Shown here piece by piece: positions 1 to 9,528 of a stretch of DNA of 35,811 nucleotides. The notes below the pieces were generated by a model that saw only the letters and a list, made by a program, of their open reading frames with translations, made no database searches and was not told the DNA's origin. The stretch is taken from the NCBI GenBank assembly GCA_028821405.1, contig JAPPGK010000002.1, positions 1 to 35,811 on the forward strand, given 5' to 3'. Source of the DNA: Gammaproteobacteria bacterium (GTDB lineage: Bacteria; Pseudomonadota; Gammaproteobacteria; Pseudomonadales; Azotimanducaceae). The position numbers and the translations under genes were made by a program. Each line of letters begins with the position of its first letter. Position 1 is the first letter of the stretch.

Positions 1-1
1 C

Positions 2-670
2 AGCGACGTCATCACCCTCGCCCACGAACTGGGCCACGCGTTCCACTCCTGGGTCATGCGCGACCTTCCCGACAGCCAGCGGCGCTACGGAATGTCCATT
101 GCCGAGACCGCCAGCACCTTCGGCGAGACCATCGTCCGCGATGCCCTGCTGCGCCGGGCCGAAAGCCCGACCGCCGCGCTCGACATCGTCTGGGAGGAAG
201 CGGCCGCCCTGGTAACGTTCATCCTCAACATCCCGACGCGGTTCGAGTTCGAGCGGAATTTCTACGACGCACGGGCCGAGCGTCCGCTAAGCCATAAGGA
301 ACTCAAGGCAATGATGAGCGCCGCCTGGGAGAAGTGGTACGGCGAGGGCATCGCAGAAGGCGACCCGTTGTTCTGGGCGAGCAAGCTGCACTTCTATATT
401 TCCGGATTGAGCTTCTACAACTTCCCGTACCTGTTCGGCTACCTGTTCAGCCTCGGCGTCTACGCGCGCCGCGAGGCGTTCGGAGACGAGTTCTTTGCCC
501 GCTACCAGGCGCTGCTAATGGACACCGGCCGAATGACCACGGAAGACCTCGCTGCCAAGCACCTCAACGTCGATCTCACGCAGCCGGACTTCTGGCGCGA
601 CACGCTGGCCATGATCGAGCCGCGCATCGACCACTTCGAGGCGCTGGTGAACACAAGGACGCAGTCATGA
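2..670 (+). CDS. M3 family oligoendopeptidase (PepF-like), C-terminal part
   Basis: The reading frame is open from base 2, so the gene enters from outside the window; 222 residues are visible. The fragment starts just before the zinc-binding motif HELGH (fragment residues 8-12) followed by AFHSW, and the third ligand is expected in the segment SIAETAST about 25 residues later. This is the layout of M3 metallopeptidases of the thimet/PepF group, which cleave short peptides, usually in the cytoplasm. The rest is the helical C-terminal part of the catalytic domain. The stop codon overlaps the start of the next gene (ATGA at 667-670), so the two are probably co-transcribed. The family call is firm; the subgroup is less certain because the N-terminal half is missing. 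Confidence 0.9.
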   Translation, partial: SDVITLAHELGHAFHSWVMRDLPDSQRRYGMSIAETASTFGETIVRDALLRRAESPTAALDIVWEEAAALVTFILNIPTRFEFERNFYDARAERPLSHKELKAMMSAAWEKWYGEGIAEGDPLFWASKLHFYISGLSFYNFPYLFGYLFSLGVYARREAFGDEFFARYQALLMDTGRMTTEDLAAKHLNVDLTQPDFWRDTLAMIEPRIDHFEALVNTRTQS

Positions 671-3207
671 AACGATCGACGTTCGGGGCCATCTCGGTAT
701 GGCTCGCCCTTGCCGCCGCGGGCGCTGAGGAGGAGTACCTGTCGCCGGAACTGCGCACGAAGGTCGAGGACCTGAAGGCGGCCGTCGAGGCGGAACCGAG
801 CACCGTCGCCACCGCCAGGGAGCGCGCCCAGACGCTCTGGGAGTGGTTGAACGCCTATTCCCTGACCGGGCGCTACATGCCCGTCAACGCCACCGCCACC
901 GTGTCGGGGATACTCGCCTACGACCGGGTCGGGGGGTTCGGCGGACTCGACAACACCGTTCGGGAACTCGCGATCCTCGATGGCGACCCGGCCGCGCTCG
1001 GCACCCTTTCCGCCGACACCGGCCCATACGAGGTGCGCAGCTACGCGACAATCCGTCAGACGTACACGGTGGGAACGCGCGACATCCTGCCGGGCGGCGG
1101 GTTCGTCGTCACCCGCCACTTCATGGCCAACTTCGGCCGTTTCCAAACCGAGGACCCGGCGGCGGACAACTACATCTCGATCGCGTCGTCCAATCCGAAC
1201 GTGCGCTTCTCGCGTTCGACGGTACCGCTCGGCGGAATGCACGGCGGCTTCCGCAGGGCCATCGACACGTTGGCGTTCCGGGTCGCTTCCGGACGCTTGA
1301 CCCAAGACGACACGGTGACCATCACCTACGGCGACACGACCGGCGGCGGCCGGGGCTTGCTGATGCCCGACTTCTCGAGCGATCGCATGCCGTTGCCCTT
1401 GTATCTCGTGTTCGATGCATCGGACCTCTTGATCAGCCTGCCCATCCAACCCATCCGGGTCGTCGGGTCAAGTGCCGCCGGCGTGCATGGATTCGCGCCG
1501 TCGGTCGTCGCAGTCGGCGAACCTTTCGAGCTCTCGGTTCGCGCCGAGGACCGCTACTACAACCGCGCCAAGACACCGGTTCCAGGATGGGAGGTCTTCG
1601 TCAACGGCGACAAGTACGCGGATATCGAGGCGAACGGCGAGGCCATCCAGGTCCTCCGCGGGCTGAGTTTCGATACACCGGGGGTCTATCGATTCTCGTT
1701 CCGCGCCAAGGACGGCATGATCGAAGGGACCGCCAACCCGATCCTCGTGGAAGAATCCCCGACAAGGCGGATCTACTGGGGCGACACCCACGGCCACTCC
1801 GGTTTCGCCGAGGGCATCGGCACCCCGGACCGGTTCATGGTCTGGGCCCGGGAGGACGCGCGGCTCGACTACGTCACCCATTCCGAGCACGACATCTGGA
1901 TGGATGACTTCGAATGGAACGTACTCGCCGACAACGTACGGCGCTACTCGACGGAGGGCGAGTTCATTGCCTTCCTCGGCTACGAATGGACGGTCCGGAA
2001 CTTCCAGGGCGGGCATCACAACGTGCTGTTCCGGACCCCCGATGAACGTCGGCGCATCCCGGCCCAGGAGTTCGGCACCCTGTCGCTGCTCTACCAGGGC
2101 CTGCGCAACCACCACGATCCCGAAGACGTGGTGGTGATACCCCATGCCCACCAGTCCGGCGACTACCGGCTGAACGACCCGTTGCTGGAGCCGTTGGTCG
2201 AGATCATGTCCCAGCACGGCACGTTCGAGTGGTTCGGACGGATGTATCTGAACCACGGCCACCAGGTGGGCTTCACCGCCGCCAGCGACAACCATCTGAG
2301 CCAACCGGGCTACACCGCGCCCACACCCGGTGGGCTGTCCCAGGCGGGCGGCCTCGGCGCCCTGCGTGCCGAAGCGCTTACCCGCGATGCGCTGTTCGAC
2401 GCGATGCGCAATCTCGCCACCTACGCCACCAGCGGGGAGCGCATCATCCTCGACGTGACACTCAACGGTGGCGAAATGGGCACCCGGGTCCCGTTCGCGC
2501 AAAAACGAGTGGTCACGGGGCGGGTGATCGGCACCGCGCCCATCGACACCATCACCCTGGTGAACAACGATCTCGCCATCTGGGAGGGGGACTACCTGAC
2601 CGACCGCTCCGGTGCGGACGTCGCCGACGGGGAATTCCACCTCATCTTCGAGTCCGATTCGGTTCCCTACCATCCCAACGACAACCCGCGCGGTTGGCGA
2701 TGGTGGCGGGGCACCGTCCACGTCGAGGACGCAACCGTTGCCGGTGCCCAAGGCATGGATTTCCATACCACCACCGCCCACCGGCTCGAGGTGACCGAAA
2801 CCGGCATCGAGTTCGCAACCTATACCCGGGGCGACACCAGTTCGATCAAGCTCGACCTGGCCGACGTCCGGCGGGCGGCGAAGTTGACCCTGAACCTCGA
2901 TGCCGGGCGCGAGTTCGGCGGCGGCCCCCCGCGGCTCCGTCCCCACCAGGAGGTACCGGCTACGCAGATCGTGCTTGAACTGCGCAACCTGGATCGCGGT
3001 ACCGTGTCCCGGACAATTCCCTTCGATGGCTACCTGGATACCGTCACGCTGCGCCGGCCGGTGACGGACGGCGTGATGGACGTCGCCTTCGAGATCGAAG
3101 ACACGGGCGAACGTCATGGCGACTACTACTACGTGCGGGTCAAACAGGCGAACGACGCGGTGGCCTGGTCGAGCCCGATCTGGGTCGGCGGGTTCCCGAA
3201 GCGGTAG
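667..3207 (+). CDS. Secreted DUF3604 domain protein
   Basis: 846 residues. The start ATG overlaps the upstream stop (ATGA) and gives a good signal peptide: basic MKR, a hydrophobic stretch, then a likely cleavage after AGA near residue 20. The C-terminal two thirds match the DUF3604 family, with the PHP-like metal motif GDTHGHS (His375, His377), SEHD (residues 406-409), PHAHQSGDY and ASDNHLS. DUF3604 proteins are exported, of uncharacterised activity, and resemble metal-dependent PHP phosphoesterases. An earlier in-frame start at 334 exists but would run through the M3 gene and lose the signal peptide. The substrate is unknown; co-transcription with the peptidase is likely from the overlap. 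Confidence 0.85.
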   Translation: MKRSTFGAISVWLALAAAGAEEEYLSPELRTKVEDLKAAVEAEPSTVATARERAQTLWEWLNAYSLTGRYMPVNATATVSGILAYDRVGGFGGLDNTVRELAILDGDPAALGTLSADTGPYEVRSYATIRQTYTVGTRDILPGGGFVVTRHFMANFGRFQTEDPAADNYISIASSNPNVRFSRSTVPLGGMHGGFRRAIDTLAFRVASGRLTQDDTVTITYGDTTGGGRGLLMPDFSSDRMPLPLYLVFDASDLLISLPIQPIRVVGSSAAGVHGFAPSVVAVGEPFELSVRAEDRYYNRAKTPVPGWEVFVNGDKYADIEANGEAIQVLRGLSFDTPGVYRFSFRAKDGMIEGTANPILVEESPTRRIYWGDTHGHSGFAEGIGTPDRFMVWAREDARLDYVTHSEHDIWMDDFEWNVLADNVRRYSTEGEFIAFLGYEWTVRNFQGGHHNVLFRTPDERRRIPAQEFGTLSLLYQGLRNHHDPEDVVVIPHAHQSGDYRLNDPLLEPLVEIMSQHGTFEWFGRMYLNHGHQVGFTAASDNHLSQPGYTAPTPGGLSQAGGLGALRAEALTRDALFDAMRNLATYATSGERIILDVTLNGGEMGTRVPFAQKRVVTGRVIGTAPIDTITLVNNDLAIWEGDYLTDRSGADVADGEFHLIFESDSVPYHPNDNPRGWRWWRGTVHVEDATVAGAQGMDFHTTTAHRLEVTETGIEFATYTRGDTSSIKLDLADVRRAAKLTLNLDAGREFGGGPPRLRPHQEVPATQIVLELRNLDRGTVSRTIPFDGYLDTVTLRRPVTDGVMDVAFEIEDTGERHGDYYYVRVKQANDAVAWSSPIWVGGFPKR

Positions 3208-3218
3208 CGGGGTTGACG

Positions 3219-3626
3219 ATGTCATTCGAATTGCACGAGAAGCTGGCCGCGGATTGCGAAGTCCTGGGCGACCTGGACCTGTGTGCGGCGCTTCTGATGC
3301 GCGACGACCGGTTCCCCTGGGTGATCCTCGTGCCGCGCATCGCGGGGCTGCGCGACCTCCACGATCTGCCAAGGGACCGGGCGCTTGACCTGTTTGGCGA
3401 GATCACGGCGGTGTCCAGAGCATTGGTCGACCAGTACGAGGCGGAGAAGATCAACGTCGCGGCACTCGGCAACCAAGTTCCGCAGCTTCACGTTCACGTG
3501 ATCGGCCGCTATACGCATGACGAGGCGTGGCCCGGCCCGGTGTGGAACGTGGGTCCAGCCCGGGATGTCGACACGTTCGACGTCCGGGCGCGCGCCGTCG
3601 TACTTCGCGATGCACTCGGGTTGTAG
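3219..3626 (+). CDS. HIT domain protein
   Basis: 135 residues, a normal size for a single-domain HIT (histidine triad) protein, a superfamily of nucleotide hydrolases and transferases. The signature is QLHVHVIGRY, with His91 and His93; the first triad position is Gln89 instead of His. I recall a proteobacterial subfamily with the same QLHVHVI form followed by the AWPGPVW motif, which is present here too, so the Gln is probably a subfamily trait rather than decay. The start is ATG at 3219; a TTG two codons upstream (3213) is possible. The gene begins 11 bases after the DUF3604 stop. The substrate cannot be predicted. Confidence 0.88.
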   Translation: MSFELHEKLAADCEVLGDLDLCAALLMRDDRFPWVILVPRIAGLRDLHDLPRDRALDLFGEITAVSRALVDQYEAEKINVAALGNQVPQLHVHVIGRYTHDEAWPGPVWNVGPARDVDTFDVRARAVVLRDALGL

Positions 3627-3671
3627 CGCCGATGGGCGAGCGCTAGCCCCGGACATTCCAGAACTCCCCGC

Positions 3672-5615
3672 ATGAGGGGGACCGAGACCCTCGCGGATCT
3701 GCCGCCGATCCGCGCACGGCGGATATTGCAGCTCGCGCTCAAGTGCTGGCCTTTCATCCGGCCGATGTTCAAGCACCTCCTGCTGCTTCTCGGCAACGCG
3801 GCGCTCGTTTCCCTCGCCCTGCTCGCCCTCGGGCTGCTCGGGACGGATCTTTTCAACAACAAGATCCTGGTGGGCGACAAGCTCCAGCCGCTCCAGGCCC
3901 AACTGCTGTTCGTGGACGAATCGTTCGTCCTCGGCGATATCGCCGACAACGTGAACGAGCGCGAGGTCCTGACCGAATCTCAGCGCAAGACCGTCAGGAC
4001 GCGCGCGATGATCTGGGCCGCGGGGCTTCTCGTGGTGGTCGCCCCCCTGGTCGGGGGTCTCGTCTACTACAACATCTGGATCTGGCAGATGATCAACCAG
4101 AATCTCCGCGTGGCGATGATCGCCAAGGCGGAGCACCTGTCGTTGAAGTACCACAGCCAGTCCCGGGTGGGCGATGCCATCTTCCGCATCTACCAGGACA
4201 GCGCGACGATCACGAGCCTTGTCCAGGAGACCTTCGTCGGCCCCGCCGCCGCGCTCTACAACATCGTCCTCGCCTTGGCCTTCCTGTGTTTCTTCGAGCC
4301 GAGGATCGCGCTTGCCGCCGTCTTCGCAATGGTACCCATGATCCTGGCCGCGGCTTGGGCGACCCGGCTTCTCCGCGAACGTGCGCTGGCGAACCGGGTC
4401 GCCTTCAGCAACCTCACGTCCAGACTCCAGGAAATCATGATCGCGCTGCGGGTCGTCAAGGCGAACAAGGGCGAGGGACGGGTTCTCGAGCGTTTCGACA
4501 AGGACTCGCACCGTGCGCTGGATGCCGCGTTCAGCCTGCGCATGACCATTGCGGTGCTGGAGGTCGCGGTGACCGCCATCGCCGCCTTGGTGACCATCGG
4601 GGCCGAGTACGTGATCGTCTACTGGGTACTCGGCGAGCGGGAGACGTTTCTCGGTGCCGCCGCGGTGACGGTGATCGGCTTCGCCGTGTGGAATCTCGGT
4701 GCGTTCGAGGACGCACGCGAGAGACTCGGCGGCGCGCTGTTCGGGGCCACCGGGCTCGTCGGCGCCTGGGCCCGCCTTCAGGATCTCTTCATCGGCCTCG
4801 AACGAGCGTTCTACCTGCTGGATCTCGAAGCGGACATCGTCGATCCGGACCACCCCGCTCCCTTCCCGGAACCCCTCGAGTCGGTGACCTGGCAGAACGT
4901 CCATTTCGCCTACGATCCGGCCCTGCCCGTGCTGCAAGGCGTCGATCTCGTGGCCCGGTCGGGAACGATCACCGCGATCGTGGGTGGCAGCGGCGCGGGC
5001 AAGTCGACCCTCGTGTCGCTGTTGCTGCGGCTCTACGACCCGGACCGGGGACGAGTCCTGATCAACGACACGGATTTGAGACGCCTCCGGGTCGATGACA
5101 TCCGCGAGGGCGTGGCCATCGCGTTGCAGCGCAACGTGCTGTTCGCCGGAACCGTCGCCGACAATATCGGCTACGCGGCCCGGCGCCCGAAGCGAGCCGA
5201 CATCGAAGCGGCTGCCCGGGTGGCCTCGGCCGATGGATTCATCCGCGAACTCGCCAACGGCTACGACACGGAACTGGGCGAACGGGGCGGAAAACTCTCG
5301 TCCGGCCAGCGGCAGCGCCTGTCCTTGGCTCGAGCCATCGTCAGGAATACGCCGATCCTCATCCTAGACGAGCCGACCGCCGCCCTCGATGCCGAGACCG
5401 AAGTCGAGGTCATGCGCAACCTTAGAGGATGGGGCAGGGACAAGGTGGTGTTCTTGATCACGCATCGTGTTTCCACCATTCGCAACGCGGATCAGATCGT
5501 ATTCCTAGAGCAGGGTCGGCCGGTCGAGGTCGGGGATCACGAATCGCTGCGCTTGGCCGACGGTCGCTACCGCAGCTTCGTCGACGCCGCGGTGGGGGAA
5601 TCGATCCGTGTCTGA
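3672..5615 (+). CDS. ABC exporter half-transporter A (permease-ATPase fusion)
   Basis: 647 residues. The N-terminal ~330 residues hold several membrane segments (for example about 33-56 and 113-139) of the type I exporter fold. The C-terminal nucleotide-binding domain has Walker A GGSGAGKST (about 438-446), signature LSSGQ (from 542), Walker B ILILDEPTAALD and H-loop LITHRVST. It overlaps the next gene, a second half-transporter, by 8 bases (GTGTCTGA), so the two are translationally coupled and almost certainly form a heterodimer in the inner membrane. Both subunits keep the catalytic Glu after Walker B, so neither ATPase site is obviously dead from that residue. The substrate is unknown; neighbours give no clue. 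Confidence 0.92.
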   Translation: MRGTETLADLPPIRARRILQLALKCWPFIRPMFKHLLLLLGNAALVSLALLALGLLGTDLFNNKILVGDKLQPLQAQLLFVDESFVLGDIADNVNEREVLTESQRKTVRTRAMIWAAGLLVVVAPLVGGLVYYNIWIWQMINQNLRVAMIAKAEHLSLKYHSQSRVGDAIFRIYQDSATITSLVQETFVGPAAALYNIVLALAFLCFFEPRIALAAVFAMVPMILAAAWATRLLRERALANRVAFSNLTSRLQEIMIALRVVKANKGEGRVLERFDKDSHRALDAAFSLRMTIAVLEVAVTAIAALVTIGAEYVIVYWVLGERETFLGAAAVTVIGFAVWNLGAFEDARERLGGALFGATGLVGAWARLQDLFIGLERAFYLLDLEADIVDPDHPAPFPEPLESVTWQNVHFAYDPALPVLQGVDLVARSGTITAIVGGSGAGKSTLVSLLLRLYDPDRGRVLINDTDLRRLRVDDIREGVAIALQRNVLFAGTVADNIGYAARRPKRADIEAAARVASADGFIRELANGYDTELGERGGKLSSGQRQRLSLARAIVRNTPILILDEPTAALDAETEVEVMRNLRGWGRDKVVFLITHRVSTIRNADQIVFLEQGRPVEVGDHESLRLADGRYRSFVDAAVGESIRV

Positions 5616-7641
5616 AGGCGCGGCGGCCGAGACCGCCAACGTTGTCGACCGGTTTGTCGGCGAACACCACCACGACGACCGTATCGACGTCGACACCGAG
5701 ATCTCGTCTGCCCAGGCGACGAGGCTGCTCTGGCGCTGCCTCAAGCTGCTCGGCTGCGCGAAATCGCTGTTCGCCGCCAAGTTCGCGCTTCAGGTGGGCA
5801 CCCTGTGCTTCCAACTGCTGACCCCGTGGATCGCGAAGATCGTGATCGACAACGTGATCCTCCAGAAACCCATCGGCGCAACCGACGTGCCCTATCCCCC
5901 GTTCATGCAGCCCATCGTCGCCTTCCTCGATGGCATGACGCCCTTGGAGATCATGTTCGCCCTGGCCATGGGCTACCTCGCGGGCCTCATCCTCATCGGG
6001 ATGCGGGCGGGGGAGGTGTCCGTCGGACTGTTCGGCAGTTCGTTCACCGGTCAGGACGAGACGGCTGCGGCAGAGAACAAGATCAGCGGCGCGTATAGCG
6101 AGTCGGGGGGTCTGTGGGGGCTCGCGGAATACGCGGTCGGGGTGCGGCTGAGCCAACGTCTCGCCAACGAACTCCGAACACGGCTGTTCCAACGTCTCAC
6201 TCGGCTGCCGATGGCGGTACTCGCCGAGAAACGAACCGGCGATTCGCTCTACCGGGTGCTCTACGACACCGCGAGCATCCCGTGGGCGGCCTTGGACCCG
6301 ACCCTGACCCTAGGCACCGCCATCCTGACCGGCGCGGCTAACATGGTCCTCATCGGGTACTCTTACGAAGCCACCGCGCCGCAGCTTGTCTGGCTCGCCT
6401 GGGCGGTGCTGCCGCTGGTGTTCGCGGTGACGTTCCCGGCGTCGAACATCATGCGCCGGATCAACCAGACCAAGCGCTCGGCGGGTTCCGCCACGACCAA
6501 CGCCATGGAGGAGACGGTGGCGAGCATCGATGCGGTGCAGAGCCTCGGTGGCATGCGGGCCGAAGCCGAGAAATTCGCCAGCCGAAGTCTCGAGTCGTAC
6601 TTCAGGGAGCGGGTTGCCTTCGTCGTCGGCCTGCTGCTCTTCATCGGCGCAGCCGTTGCCGTGGTCGCCATCGGACTCTGGGTGGTGATCATCGTCACCG
6701 ACGGCATCATCGAGGGGCGCATGTCCCCGGGAGACTTCGGGGTCCTGTTCGGCATGTTCTTCGGGATCGTCTTCGTTCCCATCGAGATCGGCTCGTTCTG
6801 GCTCAATCTGCAGACCAAACTGGCGCCGGCGCGGCGCATCTTCTTCTTCATCGACTACGAGTCCGACGACGACCACACCGGCACCGCGCTGGCCCGCATC
6901 ACCCAGGGCGTCGACATCGAGCACGTCGACTACGCCTACCCCGACGGCAGGACGGCGCTCGCCGACGTGTCGCTCGCGATGCGATTGGGCGAGACCATCG
7001 CCATCGTGGGTCCGTCCGGCGCCGGCAAGACGACCTTGGGTTGCTTGATCCCAGGCTTCCTCACACCCACCCGGGGTCGAGTGCTGATCGACGGTCAAGA
7101 CCTCGCCACGCTCGACATCGACGCCGTGCGCAGCCATGTGGCCTACGTGTTCCAGGAGCAGTCGCTGCTCGCCGAGAGCATTCGCGAGAACCTGCTCCTG
7201 GCCAACAGCGACGCAACCGAACGGCAAATGCTCGACGCGCTCGAACTCGCCGGATGCATGCCGTTCGTGCGCGAAATGCCGGACGGGATCGACACCCCCC
7301 TCGGTCTATCGGGCAACACCCTTTCGGTCGGCCAGCAGCAACGCCTGTGCATCGCCCGGGGGCTCGTTCGCGACACGAGGATTCTGATCCTCGACGAGCC
7401 CACTTCGGCCTTGGATCCGGAAACCGAGAAGGCCTTGTTCGACGCCATGGACCGGATCGCCGAGGGTCGGCTCCTGATCGTCATCGCCCATCGGCTGTCC
7501 ACGATCCGCCGCGCGGACCGCATTGCCTTTCTCGACGACGGCGTGCTCGTCGAGACCGGCACCCACGACGAACTCATGCAACGCGACGCCGGCGCGTACC
7601 GCCGTTTCGTGGAACTGCAATCACGGGACGCCGGACCGTAG
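5608..7641 (+). CDS. ABC exporter half-transporter B (permease-ATPase fusion)
   Basis: 677 residues, GTG start inside the end of the partner gene. It has a soluble N-terminal extension with a His/Asp-rich stretch (GEHHHDDRID) before the membrane domain, then the ATPase domain with Walker A GPSGAGKTT (about 467-475), signature LSVGQ (from 572), Walker B ILILDEPTSALD and H-loop VIAHRLST. The signature differs from the canonical LSGGQ at one position, as in the partner (LSSGQ). A long insertion around residues 130-175 separates the first two membrane segments. The TAG stop is the first part of a dispersed palindromic repeat that starts here. Confidence 0.92.
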   Translation: MSEGAAAETANVVDRFVGEHHHDDRIDVDTEISSAQATRLLWRCLKLLGCAKSLFAAKFALQVGTLCFQLLTPWIAKIVIDNVILQKPIGATDVPYPPFMQPIVAFLDGMTPLEIMFALAMGYLAGLILIGMRAGEVSVGLFGSSFTGQDETAAAENKISGAYSESGGLWGLAEYAVGVRLSQRLANELRTRLFQRLTRLPMAVLAEKRTGDSLYRVLYDTASIPWAALDPTLTLGTAILTGAANMVLIGYSYEATAPQLVWLAWAVLPLVFAVTFPASNIMRRINQTKRSAGSATTNAMEETVASIDAVQSLGGMRAEAEKFASRSLESYFRERVAFVVGLLLFIGAAVAVVAIGLWVVIIVTDGIIEGRMSPGDFGVLFGMFFGIVFVPIEIGSFWLNLQTKLAPARRIFFFIDYESDDDHTGTALARITQGVDIEHVDYAYPDGRTALADVSLAMRLGETIAIVGPSGAGKTTLGCLIPGFLTPTRGRVLIDGQDLATLDIDAVRSHVAYVFQEQSLLAESIRENLLLANSDATERQMLDALELAGCMPFVREMPDGIDTPLGLSGNTLSVGQQQRLCIARGLVRDTRILILDEPTSALDPETEKALFDAMDRIAEGRLLIVIAHRLSTIRRADRIAFLDDGVLVETGTHDELMQRDAGAYRRFVELQSRDAGP

Positions 7642-7672
7642 GGGCGCACCTTGCGGTCGCCCGGTTCGTGGC
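7636..7672 (+). repeat. Dispersed palindromic (REP-like) repeat, copy a
   Basis: It starts at the stop codon of the ABC exporter gene: CCG-TAG-GGGCGCACC-TTGC-GGTCGCCC. GGGCGcACC (7642-7650) pairs with GGTCGCCC (7655-7662) with one bulged C. Related copies lie at 13535-13592, 17013-17110, 21478-21519, 25073-25116 and 28020-28128. There is no T-run, so it is not a classical terminator, but the hairpin sits exactly at the gene end. Confidence 0.7.
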
Positions 7673-7692
7673 ACGGCCCGGCTATGGGGTGC

Positions 7693-7747
7693 TTCATGGA
7701 ACATCCAACCAGGGGATCGTAGTGACCCGCGGCGAGTGTTCCATGAA
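7693..7747. repeat. 11-bp inverted repeat between convergent genes
   Basis: TTCATGGAACA (7693-7703) and TGTTCCATGAA (7737-7747) are perfect reverse complements separated by 33 bases. They lie between the ends of the exporter operon and the glutathione S-transferase gene, so a bidirectional stop or RNA-stability hairpin is possible. There is no T-run. Confidence 0.5.
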
Positions 7748-7766
7748 CGACGGCGTGGCTGGAGGA

Positions 7767-7787
7767 CGGCTCTTGGGGCGCTACGGG
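7767..7787 (-). repeat. Short repeat CCGTAGCGCCCCAA at the GST gene end
   Basis: On the minus strand the sequence CCGTAGCGCCCCAAGAGCCG contains the TAG stop of the glutathione S-transferase gene. Nearly the same sequence, CCGTAGCGCCCCAAAGCCG, occurs at 21362-21380 on the plus strand. Both resemble the start of the GTAGGGGCG repeat family and may be a subtype. Confidence 0.5.
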
Positions 7788-8404
7788 ATCGGAATCTCGC
7801 CCGCGTCGAACGGCACGTTCCAGCCCTTCCGCACCGCTGGCCGGGCGGCGATTGCGAGGTACCAGCGCTTGAGATACGGGTAGTCAGCCCAGTCGATTCG
7901 ATGCCAGGGCCAGCGCGCGATCCAAGGCCATGTCGCGACGTCGGCGATGGAATAGTCTCCCGCCAGGTATTCCCATCCAACGAGGCGCTGGTCGAGCACG
8001 CCGTATAGCCGTTTCGCCTCGTCGCCGTAGCGCTTCTCCGCGTAGTCCGACTTGCCCGCGTTGAACTGCAGAAAGTGGTTCGCCTGACCGAGCATGGGGC
8101 CGACACCGCCCATCTGCAGCATCAGCCACTCGAGGGTCGTCCAGCGGTCCGCGCCGCCAAGACGCCCGGTCCTGTCGGCCAGGTAAAGGAGGATGGCACC
8201 GGATTCCATCAGCGAACGGCCCGTCTCCCGGTCGATGATTGCCGGAATCTTGTTGTTCGGACTGATGGCCAGGAATTGCGGCGCGAACTGCTCGTCCTTG
8301 CCGATGTTCACCGGGTGGGCGACGTAGTCGAGGCCGAGTTCCTCCAAGGCGATGGAAACCTTGCGGCCGTTCGGGGTCGGCCAGGTATAGAGGTCGACGG
8401 TCAT
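7781..8404 (-). CDS. Glutathione S-transferase (YfcG/YghU/Ure2-like)
   Basis: 207 residues. The N-terminal thioredoxin-like domain begins with LYTWPTPNGRKVSIALEELG and has the glutathione-site segment SPNNKIPAI followed by the cis-Pro region and ESGAILLYLAD. The C-terminal half is the all-helical GST domain. The TPNGRKV motif is typical of the Nu-class YfcG/YghU/Ure2 group, which acts as a glutathione-dependent disulfide reductase or peroxidase in the cytoplasm. The ATG overlaps the stop of the DUF4340 gene (ATGA on the minus strand at 8401-8404), so it is the last gene of the ABC/GldG operon; a functional link is not evident. Confidence 0.9.
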   Translation of the reverse strand: MTVDLYTWPTPNGRKVSIALEELGLDYVAHPVNIGKDEQFAPQFLAISPNNKIPAIIDRETGRSLMESGAILLYLADRTGRLGGADRWTTLEWLMLQMGGVGPMLGQANHFLQFNAGKSDYAEKRYGDEAKRLYGVLDQRLVGWEYLAGDYSIADVATWPWIARWPWHRIDWADYPYLKRWYLAIAARPAVRKGWNVPFDAGEIPIP

Positions 8405-9528
8405 CCGTTTTCGGAAGTCGCCTCGGAGTCCTCCGTGGCGTCGGCTTCCTCGACCGCGGACGGTTCCGCTGTATCGGTCTCCGCCTGCGCCTCCGGTTCG
8501 GTTGAGGTCTCGGTTTCCGCCGACGCATCGGACCCATCGTCGGCATCGTCTTCCGGCGGGTCCGGTGCAAGATCCGACAACGGCTTGTTCATCTGTTCGG
8601 CGATGTACTTGGAGAGCTCGTAGGCGCCCGGCACGCGATCCGATACCGCCACATACTTCTCGCCGTCCTCCAGGGCGAACACCGTAAGGGTCTGTTCGCC
8701 GTCGTCGTCGGCGATGGCAAAGGTCATCGTTGCCGACTCCGGCAACGTCGCCTCGGTGACACCCGTGACGGAGAGCCCAGAGAACCGTCCCGCGAAGGTC
8801 GACGCCTTGCCCTGATCGAGTTCCGTGCCGTCGGCCGATACCCAGCCGCCCTCTTCGTCCTTTCTGAGTTCGAATCCGGCAACGGGTTCGGCGGGTGCCT
8901 CCTCGTCGGCGGAATCGTCGTCCGACTCCGGGTCCGGCTGCGCCGGGGGCACGGGATCGCCCGGCAATCGCCGCAGCGCGGCCACGTCGCCCTTGGGGCG
9001 CAACAACGAGCGGTCGATCCAGTCGGCGGCCTTGACGCCCGCCTCGTAGTTGGAGAACCCGATGGCATAGATCTCGTCCTCCCCGGCGCGCCGCGCATGG
9101 GTCTTGCGATGGCCCGGCGACGTCCCGAGGTAGATGTCGGCGAGGACGTCCTCGCCGGACTTTAGGACGACGTGGCGTTGGTGGTTGTCCTCGGTGACTT
9201 CGAATCGTTCGCGCGTGGACGCCGTGTTGGCCACCGGCCAACTGCCGCCCGCATCGGCGAATCCTTCCAGCACCGAGTCCACCTTGAATTCCGAGGCCGG
9301 CACGCCCCCCGGCAACTGCCAGGCCCCGTCGACCTTGGCGAGGTCCACCGAACCGTCGCTGTTGGAAACACGCAAGCTGTCGACCATGTCCGCGTCGAAC
9401 TTGAGAAAAGGTTCCGGCGCCTCGATCCCGCCGCTCCTGGCGGCGAGCAGTACACCGACGACGACCACCTGGATCGCCAGGAGGGCGCTTAGCGTGGTCT
9501 TGTTGACGATGCCTTTCGCGCGGTTCAT
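8401..9528 (-). CDS. DUF4340 domain protein with acidic tail
   Basis: 375 residues. One membrane anchor near the N-terminus (about residues 11-31) is followed by DUF4340-type repeats on the periplasmic side, with the segments FKFDADMVDSLRVSN-like and WQLPGG. The last ~50 residues are a low-complexity tail rich in Glu, Asp, Ala, Ser and Thr. DUF4340 proteins are regularly encoded next to GldG-like ABC components, as here; their job is unknown. ATGA overlaps link it to the permease-GldG gene upstream (9525-9528) and the GST gene downstream. One residue stretch around 190-220 is also strongly acidic, so the protein is probably partly disordered. Confidence 0.85.
   Translation of the reverse strand: MNRAKGIVNKTTLSALLAIQVVVVGVLLAARSGGIEAPEPFLKFDADMVDSLRVSNSDGSVDLAKVDGAWQLPGGVPASEFKVDSVLEGFADAGGSWPVANTASTRERFEVTEDNHQRHVVLKSGEDVLADIYLGTSPGHRKTHARRAGEDEIYAIGFSNYEAGVKAADWIDRSLLRPKGDVAALRRLPGDPVPPAQPDPESDDDSADEEAPAEPVAGFELRKDEEGGWVSADGTELDQGKASTFAGRFSGLSVTGVTEATLPESATMTFAIADDDGEQTLTVFALEDGEKYVAVSDRVPGAYELSKYIAEQMNKPLSDLAPDPPEDDADDGSDASAETETSTEPEAQAETDTAEPSAVEEADATEDSEATSENG

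Noticed and set aside
1468-3372. A 634-codon open frame on the minus strand across the DUF3604 and HIT genes
   Set aside because: It is a shadow of the high-GC coding strand. Its sequence is low in aromatic order, rich in Arg/Gly/Val/His, shows no domain, and lies opposite two well-supported genes. Similar long antisense frames occur opposite many genes here.
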